Positions 16,572-23,398 of a DNA stretch of 64,000 nucleotides are shown here, piece after piece. Every line of letters begins with the position of its first letter. The stretch's first letter is position 1. The position numbers and the translations under genes were made by a program. The notes beneath the pieces were generated by a model. That model searched no databases, was not told the origin of the DNA, and worked only from the letters and a program-made list of their open reading frames with translations. Origin of the DNA: Mameliella sp. CS4 (GTDB taxonomy: Bacteria; Pseudomonadota; Alphaproteobacteria; Rhodobacterales; Rhodobacteraceae); NCBI RefSeq assembly GCF_019392335.1, contig NZ_JAHXRQ010000016.1, positions 1 through 64,000 on the forward strand, in the 5' to 3' direction.

Positions 16572-17195
16572 TTACCGAAACCAGCCATTCTTCTTTTCCT
16601 CAAAAACAATATACGAGTAACCCTGACACCTATTGGATGACCAGGTGATACCCCGCCGATGCGCTTGGAAAACGATCTCTCTGGCCTCCTCCAAGCTCGA
16701 GTGCCTTGAATCCAGCCTTAGATCCCCTCTTTTTGGCGGTCTATAGTATGGGACAGCATTCAAGTTTTCACTAAGATCGTTGCCAAACGTTGACTCTATC
16801 GGGGGAACATCTCCGTAAAAAAACACCACATAAAGAAGTGGTCGATCAGAAATAAAGACAGAAATGACAGGGTCGTTTATCGTCAAGTCCAATTCAGAAA
16901 GCGCAAAACCCAAGCTGCAACCCAAATCCCTCCTAGTCAATTGGTTTCTCGACAACCTCTCAAAGGCGTCAAGCCAATCCTGCGGATAATCAGAATGTTG
17001 AAAGACTGCGCCGTGCGTATCTGACAAACCCATCTCACCCAGACGATCGACTTGAATGGAGCGCGTGACAACGCCCCCAAAAAACTCAGCGTAGGCACTA
17101 ACACGCGAGTGATACATTAGCCCGTCTATAATGGCGTAAACCAAAAAAAATAGCACAACGACAAAACTCGCGACCAATATTATAGCTTGTCTCAC
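16572..17195 (-). CDS. Hypothetical protein with an N-terminal membrane helix
   Basis: 207 residues. One strong hydrophobic helix (ILVASFVVVLFFLVYAIID, residues about 5-23) leads to a polar domain that would lie outside the cytosol. It ends with a basic, aromatic tail (IVFEEKKNGWFR). Codon use is markedly AT-richer than neighbours. No known family recognised. It is the most convincing gene in the island because the frame is long for such AT-rich DNA and the N-terminus is a sensible anchor. Confidence 0.55.
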   Translation of the reverse strand: MRQAIILVASFVVVLFFLVYAIIDGLMYHSRVSAYAEFFGGVVTRSIQVDRLGEMGLSDTHGAVFQHSDYPQDWLDAFERLSRNQLTRRDLGCSLGFALSELDLTINDPVISVFISDRPLLYVVFFYGDVPPIESTFGNDLSENLNAVPYYRPPKRGDLRLDSRHSSLEEAREIVFQAHRRGITWSSNRCQGYSYIVFEEKKNGWFR

Positions 17196-17208
17196 TTCCG
17201 CTCTCTCA

Positions 17209-17457
17209 TCAACACCTTACGAATTCCCTTGGGCGCCTACCCGATCCCATCTGCGTGTTGAAGGACCGTTGTTCGGACTGCGCTAGTTCAGCGCCTCGTT
17301 GATCGCCCGTCGCCATCAGCTTCAAAAACAGAACGCCAGCACCCGAAACCGCCAGGGACGTGCGGTTCTTCAAACCATCGCGATTACTGCAGAGGAACGA
17401 CGTGGATTGTGAGATTTCAGCGGTCTCGATATCCTCAATTGTTGCTGCTGCCACCAT
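17209..17457 (-). CDS. Hypothetical small protein
   Basis: An 82-residue frame immediately upstream of, and co-oriented with, the membrane-anchored ORFan; the gap is 13 bases. The central segment TSLAVSGAGVLFLKLMATG is moderately hydrophobic. No family recognised and no strong ribosome site. It may be a real small gene, a remnant of a larger one, or chance. Confidence 0.25.
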   Translation of the reverse strand: MVAAATIEDIETAEISQSTSFLCSNRDGLKNRTSLAVSGAGVLFLKLMATGDQRGAELAQSEQRSFNTQMGSGRRPREFVRC

Positions 17458-17472
17458 CGCCTGAACCCTAAG

Positions 17473-17688
17473 TCAGGTCGAAACCGAAGCGTCGACCATC
17501 TGCTTTACAATCATTCTCGTTAGCGCTCGCTGTGACTTAATTGACAGAATCTTGTCAGCAATTTCAATGACCTCTAGGGCGCCGCTGGCAAGCCTCCTTT
17601 GGGTCGAATACGCTCCATTTGCAAGCCTTGCACCAATGATCTTGCCACGAACAACGTAGTCCGGCGAGGGTCTATTTGCTTCGAACAC
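17473..17688 (-). CDS. Hypothetical small protein
   Basis: A 71-residue frame, 15 bases upstream of the previous small frame and on the same strand. The sequence is basic with a helical-looking C-terminal half (ALTRMIVKQMVDASVST). No family recognised. The close spacing of the three frames suggests one transcript if they are genes at all. Confidence 0.25.
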   Translation of the reverse strand: MFEANRPSPDYVVRGKIIGARLANGAYSTQRRLASGALEVIEIADKILSIKSQRALTRMIVKQMVDASVST

Positions 17689-17997
17689 CCCGCTATCAAA
17701 ATGTGCGCGTGAACCTCAAATATGCTACGAAAAGACCCAAACAAAACAGTGCAAACAAGGCGAACGATTGCAGGATAGACACCAATTTATTCTTAGACTT
17801 GCGTTCAAGATACCTTGCGCAAAACCACCCAAAAAAATGCCTCAGACCTGTCATTGCTTTACGTCTCCATCAGATCAAAAAGCACTGCTTCCGGTTCAAT
17901 ACACCCTCGCCTGATCTGTTAACAATGGCCTCCAACCCGCAAACGAAGGACTGTTTCCTCAGGGCCACCAGCCGCATTCGGTCAGTGGCAAGCACTC

Positions 17998-18034
17998 CGA
18001 AAAACGAAAAGCGGGGCACCCGAAGGCGCCCCGA
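17998..18034 (-). terminator. Intrinsic terminator of the bicupin gene
   Basis: On the minus strand, GCGCC-type arms GGGGC (18013-18017) and GCCCC (18028-18032) close a stem with a CGAA tetraloop, followed by T-rich CTTTTCGTTTTTC. This is a good Rho-independent signal 29 bases after the bicupin stop. Confidence 0.7.
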
Positions 18035-18060
18035 AGTCCAAACAGGGAGTGACGGACGAC

Positions 18061-19008
18061 TCAGGCCGCCTTGTAGACCACGCCATCCTCCGAGGAGGTC
18101 CCGATCACGGTCCAGACGGTCGCATGACCGGCCGAGTTGTTTCGGAACCAGTGTTTGCGGCCCGCCGGCGTCTTGACCAGGTCGCGCGGGCCTAGCTCTA
18201 CCTCGACGGTTTCGCCATTCTCTTCCCAGCCCACGATGAGCGAGCCTTCGAGCACCATCATCGCGTCCTCGACCGGGCGGGTGAAGGCCTGCACGCCCGT
18301 GCGGCTGGGGATGCCCCACATCTCCTTGCGGCAGGTGTCGTTGGCGATGCCGCCCTCACCGACATAGACCTTGCGGGTGAACCCGGCCTCTTCCCAGATC
18401 GTCGGCGCCTCGGCGTGGCGGATGACGAACTGTCCCATCAGTTGCTGCAGCTCATGCGCGCCGTTCGGATCGAACGGCATGGTCTTGCCGGGCTGCGCAC
18501 CAAAGCTGCGCGCCAGTTCCGGCGCGTGCTCCTTGGGGTGATAGTGGTACTTCGGCGGCAGCGGCTTGCCCACGTCGACCGAAATCGACATCAGCACCGG
18601 CTCGGGGCCATCGACGCGGAACCCGTGGCCGACCTCGCGCGCGTTCAGGATCATGTCCTTGGGACCCAGGTTGACTTCGACCACCTCGCCGTCACGCTCC
18701 CAGCCGACGATCAGCGCGCCGTCGATGATGAGAAAGCTCTCTTCGATCTCGTGGCTGTGGCAGGCGGCGTATTTGCCGTGCTCCTTGTAGATCAGCGACA
18801 GGGTAAAGTTGTCGGGCTGCATCGTGGTGGTGTCGCCGACCTTGGGCGAGCCCCCGGCCCCGATATAGCGCATCTGCGCACGGGCCAGATCGGGGAAACC
18901 TGCGTTGGACGGAAAGGCGTTCCAGTCGAACTGCTTGTCGGTGAAACGTCCGGTGTGGGCGGACAGCTCGGCGGCCAGGGTCGAAACCGCATCGGTCTTG
19001 ATGTTCAT
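18061..19008 (-). CDS. Bicupin protein with one intact metal site
   Basis: 315 residues with two cupin barrels. The first keeps the metal motif His84, His86, Glu90 and distal His128 (CHSHEIEES and GHGFRV). The second (about residues 215-300) keeps only the distal His286 and has FTRPVEDAM where the HxH should be. The architecture recalls gentisate-type dioxygenases and other bicupins, but no assignment is safe. The start at ATG 19008 has GAGGAAA upstream. It is divergent from an IclR regulator and near a TctCBA transporter, so it may act on the imported acid. Confidence 0.85.
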   Translation of the reverse strand: MNIKTDAVSTLAAELSAHTGRFTDKQFDWNAFPSNAGFPDLARAQMRYIGAGGSPKVGDTTTMQPDNFTLSLIYKEHGKYAACHSHEIEESFLIIDGALIVGWERDGEVVEVNLGPKDMILNAREVGHGFRVDGPEPVLMSISVDVGKPLPPKYHYHPKEHAPELARSFGAQPGKTMPFDPNGAHELQQLMGQFVIRHAEAPTIWEEAGFTRKVYVGEGGIANDTCRKEMWGIPSRTGVQAFTRPVEDAMMVLEGSLIVGWEENGETVEVELGPRDLVKTPAGRKHWFRNNSAGHATVWTVIGTSSEDGVVYKAA

Positions 19009-19069
19009 CGGGTGTTTCCTCTTGTCGTGTCGCGCTTCAAATTCGATGCGATACGGGTAGCAAAGCGAT

Positions 19070-19095
19070 GTTTCATATCCTATACGGCGTTTCAT
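19070..19095. promoter_or_regulatory. Direct-repeat operator between bicupin and IclR
   Basis: GTTTCAT at 19070-19076 and at 19089-19095 are identical direct repeats 19 bases apart, the same spacing as the TGTTCA operator of the other IclR system. The second copy overlaps the IclR start codon (19094). It is a likely self-regulatory and bicupin control site. Confidence 0.5.
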
Positions 19096-19891
19096 GGATA
19101 AAACGCGCTTGCCACGAACCAACCTTGATCCTGCCGAGGATCGCTATCTTGTTCCCGGCCTCATGCGGGGCCTGCAGGTGCTGACCGCCTTCACCCCCGA
19201 ACGCCGGGAAATGTCCCTGTCCGAGATCGCCCGCGAGATCGGGCAAAGCCGGTCCGCTGCCTTTCGCAGCGTCTACACGCTGGCCCAGATGGGGTATCTG
19301 CTGCACGACGAGGCGCGAAAGACCTACGCGCTTGGCCCTGCGGTGATGCGGCTGGGCTTTGGCTATCTTGCCACACGCGAACTGGTCGAGATCGCCCTGC
19401 CCGAACTGGAACGCCTGCGCGACGAGACGGACTGGTCCACGCATCTGGGTGTGCGGGACGGAACCCTGGTTCTGTACATGCTGCGGGTGCCCAGCCGGCT
19501 GGGCCTGGGTAGCATCGTCCATGTCGGCAGCCGCCTGCCCGCCGCCAATACCACGATGGGGCGCGTTCTGCTGGCCGACTTGGACGAGGAGACACTGATT
19601 GCGCTCTACCGCGACGCGGATGCCCAGCGCACGACACGCAACACCGCGCCCGGCATGACAGACCTGATGACCCAGTGGCGGGCCGACCGCAACAGCGACA
19701 CCGTCACACAGGTCGGCAGCTTCGAGGCGGGGATCACCTCTGTCGCGGCGCCCCTGCGCGACATGTCGGGCAAGACCGTCGCGGCGATCAACGCCACCAG
19801 TGCGACCGAGGGCCGACAAGCCGTGCCCCCAGAGGTTCGGCGCGCGCTGGAGGACACGGCGGCCCGCATTTCACGCCTGCTGGGCAACTAG
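19094..19891 (+). CDS. IclR-family transcriptional regulator
   Basis: 265 residues. The winged helix carries LSEIAREIGQSRSAAFRSVY and is preceded by the usual LMRGLQVLTAF helix; the effector domain contains HLGVRDGTLVLYMLRVPS and AANTTMGRVLLADL. ATG 19094 is kept because the conserved N-terminal helix needs it, yet no ribosome site precedes it, so the mRNA may be leaderless or the start may differ. Divergent from the bicupin and convergent with tctA. It probably senses the acid handled by those genes. Confidence 0.9.
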   Translation: MDKTRLPRTNLDPAEDRYLVPGLMRGLQVLTAFTPERREMSLSEIAREIGQSRSAAFRSVYTLAQMGYLLHDEARKTYALGPAVMRLGFGYLATRELVEIALPELERLRDETDWSTHLGVRDGTLVLYMLRVPSRLGLGSIVHVGSRLPAANTTMGRVLLADLDEETLIALYRDADAQRTTRNTAPGMTDLMTQWRADRNSDTVTQVGSFEAGITSVAAPLRDMSGKTVAAINATSATEGRQAVPPEVRRALEDTAARISRLLGN

Positions 19892-19898
19892 CCAAAGA

Positions 19899-19937
19899 AA
19901 AGACCGCCCGGACTGGTCCCGAGCGGTCTTGGTCTTT
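19899..19937. terminator. Bidirectional intrinsic terminator between IclR and tctA
   Basis: AAGACCGC (19900-19907) pairs with GCGGTCTT (19923-19930), followed on the plus strand by GGTCTTTTTC and flanked on the other side by AAAGAAAA, giving U-tracts in both directions. Confidence 0.75.
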
Positions 19938-19953
19938 TTCGATTTGGCGGGGA

Positions 19954-21492
19954 TCAGTCGCTGATCGAGCCTTCCTCGTCGCGGCGCTTGTGCATCCTGG
20001 CCTTGACGCGGGCACCGACGATCAGTGGCAGGATAAAGCCGATGATCGCGATGGCCCATAGGCCGATGGACAGCGGGCTGTCGACCAGCGTCCACCAGTC
20101 GCCGTTGTCGATGGTCACCGCCCGGCGCAGGTTGTTTTCCATCGCGTTGCCCAGAAGTGTCCCGAGGATGATCGGCACCAACGGCACGTCCAGCTTGCGC
20201 AGCACCCAGCCCATGACGCCAAAGCCGATCATGACCAGCAGGTCAAAGGTCGACCCGGAGATGCCGTAGATCCCGACAAAGCTGACCATCGCCACGATGG
20301 GCATCAGGATGCGGCTGGGGATCATCAGGACACGGGTGAACAGGCCCACCATCGGGATGTTCATCGCCAGCAGCATGAAGTTGGCGATAAAGAGCGCCGC
20401 GATCAGGCCCCAGACCACATCCGGGTTCTGGGTGAACAGAAGCGGTCCGGGCGTGATGTTCAGCGCCAGCAGCACGGCCAGCAGCACCGCCGTCGTCCCC
20501 GACCCCGGCACACCCAACGCCAGCATCGGCACCAGCGCGCCCCCGGCGGCAGCGTTGTTGCCCGCCTCGGGCGCGGCCACGCCGCGCGGGTCGCCAGTGC
20601 CAAAGGTGCCTTCCTTGTCCACCAGCCGCTTTTCCATCGAGTAGGAAATGAACGACCCCAGCGAGGCTCCGGCCCCTGGCAACACCCCGGCGAGGAAGCC
20701 CAGGAAGGAAGTGCGCAGCATGGTCGGCGTACATTGCTTGATCATCGACATCGGCGGGTACAGCTTGCCCACTTTGATCTTCTTGCTGTCAGCCTCGGCC
20801 CCGCCATGACGGTTTTCGAGAAAGATGAAGACCTCAGACAAGGCGAACAGCCCGACGATGGCGACAAGGAAATCCAGCCCGTCATAAAGATGCACTTCGC
20901 CGAAGGTGAAGCGCGGTACGCCGGTCTGGGTATCCACACCGATGGTCGCAAGGCCAAGGCCCAGTGCCGCGGCAAAGGCCGATTTCGCCTGGTTGGTCGA
21001 GGACACGCCGCCCAGAGTCATGAAGGCCAGCGCGAAGAGCGCGAAGTATTCCGCCGGTCCGAAGAGCAGCGCGATCTTGACCAGCTGCGGTGCCAGCAGG
21101 ATCAGGCCCCAGGTGGCAAAGAAGGCGCCGACGAAAGACGCGATGCCCGAGAGCGACAGCGCCTCACCGGCAAGCCCCTTCTTGGCCATCGGGTGGCCGT
21201 CAAGGCAGGTCATCATCGCCGGTTCGTCCCCGGGAATGTTCAGCAGGATGGATGAGATCCGCCCGCCGTACATCGCCCCGTAATAAACCGATGTCAGCAG
21301 GATCAGCGAAGGCGTCGCCCCCAGCCCCATGGTAAAGGCCAGCGGGATCAGGATCGCCACGCCATTCGACGGGCCAAGACCGGGCAGCGCGCCCATGATC
21401 GTGCCCAGGAAGCAGCCCAGCAACGCCAGCAGCAGGTTCTGCCAGGTCAGCGCGATGGCAAAACCATCGGCGAGATTTCCAAACATCTCCAT
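19954..21492 (-). CDS. tctA: Tripartite tricarboxylate transporter, large permease (TctA)
   Basis: 512 residues with about 12 membrane helices. The TctA signatures ALPGLGPSNGVAILIP near residue 35 and GVLPGAGASLGSFISY in the middle are visible. With TctB and the periplasmic TctC it forms an H+- or Na+-driven, binding-protein-dependent importer of carboxylates. The four-base gap to tctB supports one transcript (22988 down to 19954). The ligand is probably linked to the bicupin and IclR next door. Confidence 0.95.
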   Translation of the reverse strand: MEMFGNLADGFAIALTWQNLLLALLGCFLGTIMGALPGLGPSNGVAILIPLAFTMGLGATPSLILLTSVYYGAMYGGRISSILLNIPGDEPAMMTCLDGHPMAKKGLAGEALSLSGIASFVGAFFATWGLILLAPQLVKIALLFGPAEYFALFALAFMTLGGVSSTNQAKSAFAAALGLGLATIGVDTQTGVPRFTFGEVHLYDGLDFLVAIVGLFALSEVFIFLENRHGGAEADSKKIKVGKLYPPMSMIKQCTPTMLRTSFLGFLAGVLPGAGASLGSFISYSMEKRLVDKEGTFGTGDPRGVAAPEAGNNAAAGGALVPMLALGVPGSGTTAVLLAVLLALNITPGPLLFTQNPDVVWGLIAALFIANFMLLAMNIPMVGLFTRVLMIPSRILMPIVAMVSFVGIYGISGSTFDLLVMIGFGVMGWVLRKLDVPLVPIILGTLLGNAMENNLRRAVTIDNGDWWTLVDSPLSIGLWAIAIIGFILPLIVGARVKARMHKRRDEEGSISD

Positions 21493-21495
21493 TTT

Positions 21496-21927
21496 TCAGA
21501 ACCCCCAGGGCCCACGTGCGAGCGACAGGCCCAGCACGAGGTGAAAGATGACATAGATGCCGACAGAGGTGCCAACCCCGACAAGGACGGACTCCAGCGG
21601 CGAAGAGCCCAGGCGCCAGGCCAGGTAGGCGGCGGCAAAGGCGGTGGCGATGACAAACCCGGCGACAGGCAGCATCTCGGCGTAGAGGATCAGAACCACG
21701 ACCGAGGCGAAGACCTCGACCAGGCGCCCAAGGGCGGGCCAGTGCGGTTCGGCGTCCGGGCGCAGCACGATCACCAGGCTGGACAGGCCCAGAATGGCGG
21801 CAATGATGAAGGGGAAGGCCTTTGGGCCGACGGCATCCGAGAGAAAGCTTTCCTCGATCGCGAGCGCGGCAAAAACATAGCCGATGGCGAGGAGCATGCC
21901 GACGACCCCGAAGATACGATCGCTCAT
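21496..21927 (-). CDS. tctB: Tripartite tricarboxylate transporter, small permease (TctB)
   Basis: 143 residues with four predicted membrane helices and the usual TctB size and position between tctC and tctA. Sequence in this family is poorly conserved, so the call rests on topology and context. Confidence 0.9.
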   Translation of the reverse strand: MSDRIFGVVGMLLAIGYVFAALAIEESFLSDAVGPKAFPFIIAAILGLSSLVIVLRPDAEPHWPALGRLVEVFASVVVLILYAEMLPVAGFVIATAFAAAYLAWRLGSSPLESVLVGVGTSVGIYVIFHLVLGLSLARGPWGF

Positions 21928-21961
21928 GGCGGTCTCCTATTCGGGTGTCAGGTAGAAGGTC

Positions 21962-21987
21962 GGGCGCCGCACATCCGCGCGGCGCCC
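21962..21987 (-). other. Intercistronic stem-loop after the tctC stop
   Basis: GGGCGCCGC (21962-21970) and GCGGCGCCC (21979-21987) pair perfectly around an eight-base loop, between tctC and tctB. It may stabilise the tctC part of the message so that binding protein exceeds permease. Similar hairpins follow two other binding-protein genes in this window (46005-46034, 57745-57778). Confidence 0.6.
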
Positions 21988-22010
21988 TTCATCAGGCGAG
22001 CGGCGGGCGC

Positions 22011-22988
22011 TTACTTGATGATGCCGATTTCCTTGGAAATCGCCTGAATCTGCGCAACCGAGTCGGCCACGAAGCTCTGGAACTCGGCGCCCTGCAGGTC
22101 CAGCGGGGCCAGACCGTTTGCGGCCATCACGTCTTTCCATGCGTCCGAAGCATAAAGGTCGGCGATCTTGGACACCCAGGCATCATAGGCCTCGTCGCTC
22201 ATGTCGCCGGGGGCGTAGAAGCCGCGCCAGTTGGCGCCGATGGCGTCGATGCCCTGTTCGCGCGCCGTCGGGAAATCGGCGAATTCGCCGGGCAGGCGTT
22301 CAGGCGACAGCACCGCGATGACCTTGATGTCACCGGAGTCGACAAAACCCTTGGCTTCGGAAATGTCGCCGGTGAAGGCCTGAACCGATCCGGCCAGCAA
22401 CTGGGTCACCGCCTCGCCGCCGCCGTCGAAGGCGATGTATTTCACGGAACGCACGTTCTCGATGCCGTAGGCATTGGCCGCGATCAGGACCTTGAGGTGG
22501 TCCCAGCCGCCCACGGCGGACCCGCCGGCAATGGAGACCGAGGTCGGGTCTGCCTTGATCTGGTCCAGCAAGTCCGGCAGCGTGCCGACTTCGCTGTCGG
22601 CGGAAACAGCAATCACGCCGTAGTCGGCGCCGATTGTGGCCAACCAACGGACCTGGTCCATCGTGTTGCCCGGGTAGGCGCCCTGCGCCAGGCGGGTTGC
22701 GGTTGCGGTCGAGGCCGCGACGATCAGGTCGTCGTCGTCACCGCGCTTGTTCACCACTTCGGCAAAGGCCACGCCACCGCCGCCACCGGCGAGGTTGACG
22801 ACCTGCATGGTCTTGTCGATCAGGCCAAGGTCCTGCATCGACTTGCCGACCTGGCGGCAGGTGAAGTCCCAGCCGCCGCCGGGGTTGGCCGGGGCGATGC
22901 ATTCGGGGTTTTCCTGCGCCTGTGCCGCAACGGCGGACAGCGACAGGACAACAGCGGCGAATGCGCCGCGGGTTACGGAAAATTTCAT
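22011..22988 (-). CDS. tctC: Tripartite tricarboxylate transporter substrate-binding protein (TctC/Bug family)
   Basis: 325 residues with a Sec signal peptide ending at VAAQAQEN. The mature N-terminus has CIAPANPGGGWDFTCRQVGK, the Bug-family motif with paired cysteines, and the core PLDLQGAEFQSFV lies near the end. The start at ATG 22988 has GGAGGACC upstream. It captures a carboxylate in the periplasm for TctAB. Confidence 0.93.
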   Translation of the reverse strand: MKFSVTRGAFAAVVLSLSAVAAQAQENPECIAPANPGGGWDFTCRQVGKSMQDLGLIDKTMQVVNLAGGGGGVAFAEVVNKRGDDDDLIVAASTATATRLAQGAYPGNTMDQVRWLATIGADYGVIAVSADSEVGTLPDLLDQIKADPTSVSIAGGSAVGGWDHLKVLIAANAYGIENVRSVKYIAFDGGGEAVTQLLAGSVQAFTGDISEAKGFVDSGDIKVIAVLSPERLPGEFADFPTAREQGIDAIGANWRGFYAPGDMSDEAYDAWVSKIADLYASDAWKDVMAANGLAPLDLQGAEFQSFVADSVAQIQAISKEIGIIK

Positions 22989-23098
22989 GTGGTCCTCCAA
23001 CACTCTGGCCGGACGCACTCCTCTGCATCCGGTCCGATCCCCGCGATGTCGGCGTCTCGACGCTCTTTTTCGCGAGTTACGGATGTGTAGCGAATATT

Positions 23099-23116
23099 CC
23101 TGTCATGAACCTGTCA
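23099..23116. promoter_or_regulatory. Tandem CCTGTCA repeats upstream of tctC
   Basis: CCTGTCA at 23099-23105 and 23110-23116, 11 bases apart (one helical turn), lie about 110 bases upstream of tctC. Direct repeats with this spacing are typical of OmpR-family response regulators such as TctD. No tctDE genes are in the window, so this is only suggestive. Confidence 0.3.
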
Positions 23117-23359
23117 GCCAGCCGACAGAATGCCGGGAAAAGAGGCCGCGGCGATGCCTGTGCTCGTGACGCAAGACGCCGAGGACCTGGCCGAGCGCCT
23201 GATCCGGCCACTGGCCGGGTCAGGCATGATCTGCGACGTGGCCCCGATCATCGAAGCCACCCGAGACATACCCACTCGCTGCGGGTCGGTCGGGATGGAG
23301 CGCGCACCCTGCTGCCGCGCTCGACGCTTTTCGGACGCCGCCAGAATTCTGTCGCGGGC

Positions 23360-23385
23360 ACCGGGCCGTCCTTAGCAGGCCCGGT
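23360..23385 (-). terminator. Hairpin downstream of the RTX gene
   Basis: ACCGGGCC (23360-23367) and GGCCCGGT (23378-23385) pair perfectly 14 bases past the RTX stop. No U-tract. Confidence 0.5.
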
Positions 23386-23398
23386 TCCCCCATGACCC

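Larger units (their letters stand above)
16430..17970. other. AT-rich island with ORFans
   Basis: Base composition drops clearly from the surrounding GC-rich genes, with runs such as ccaaaaaaaatagc near 17140 and aaaacaaaacagtgc near 17735. It lies between the terminators of the NicC-like gene and of the bicupin gene. The 16326-16571 stretch has no convincing gene, and 17689-17997 holds AT-rich DNA without a good frame. No transposase, integrase or flanking repeat was found, so the mode of arrival is unknown. Confidence 0.5.
22989..23398. other. Intergenic region between tctC and the RTX gene
   Basis: It holds the tctC promoter region and the hairpin beyond the RTX gene. A plus-strand frame at 23130-23375 (81 residues) has no recognisable domain, no good ribosome site and a Cys/Arg-rich tail, and I do not accept it as a gene. 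Confidence 0.5.

Noticed and set aside
16228..16620. Small frames on both strands beyond the NicC-like gene
   Set aside because: They overlap the terminator hairpin or gene ends, have mixed composition and no homology I recognise. A decayed element is possible but cannot be shown.
23130..23375. An 81-residue plus-strand frame between tctC and the RTX gene
   Set aside because: No ribosome site, no domain and an unlikely Cys/Arg-rich tail.
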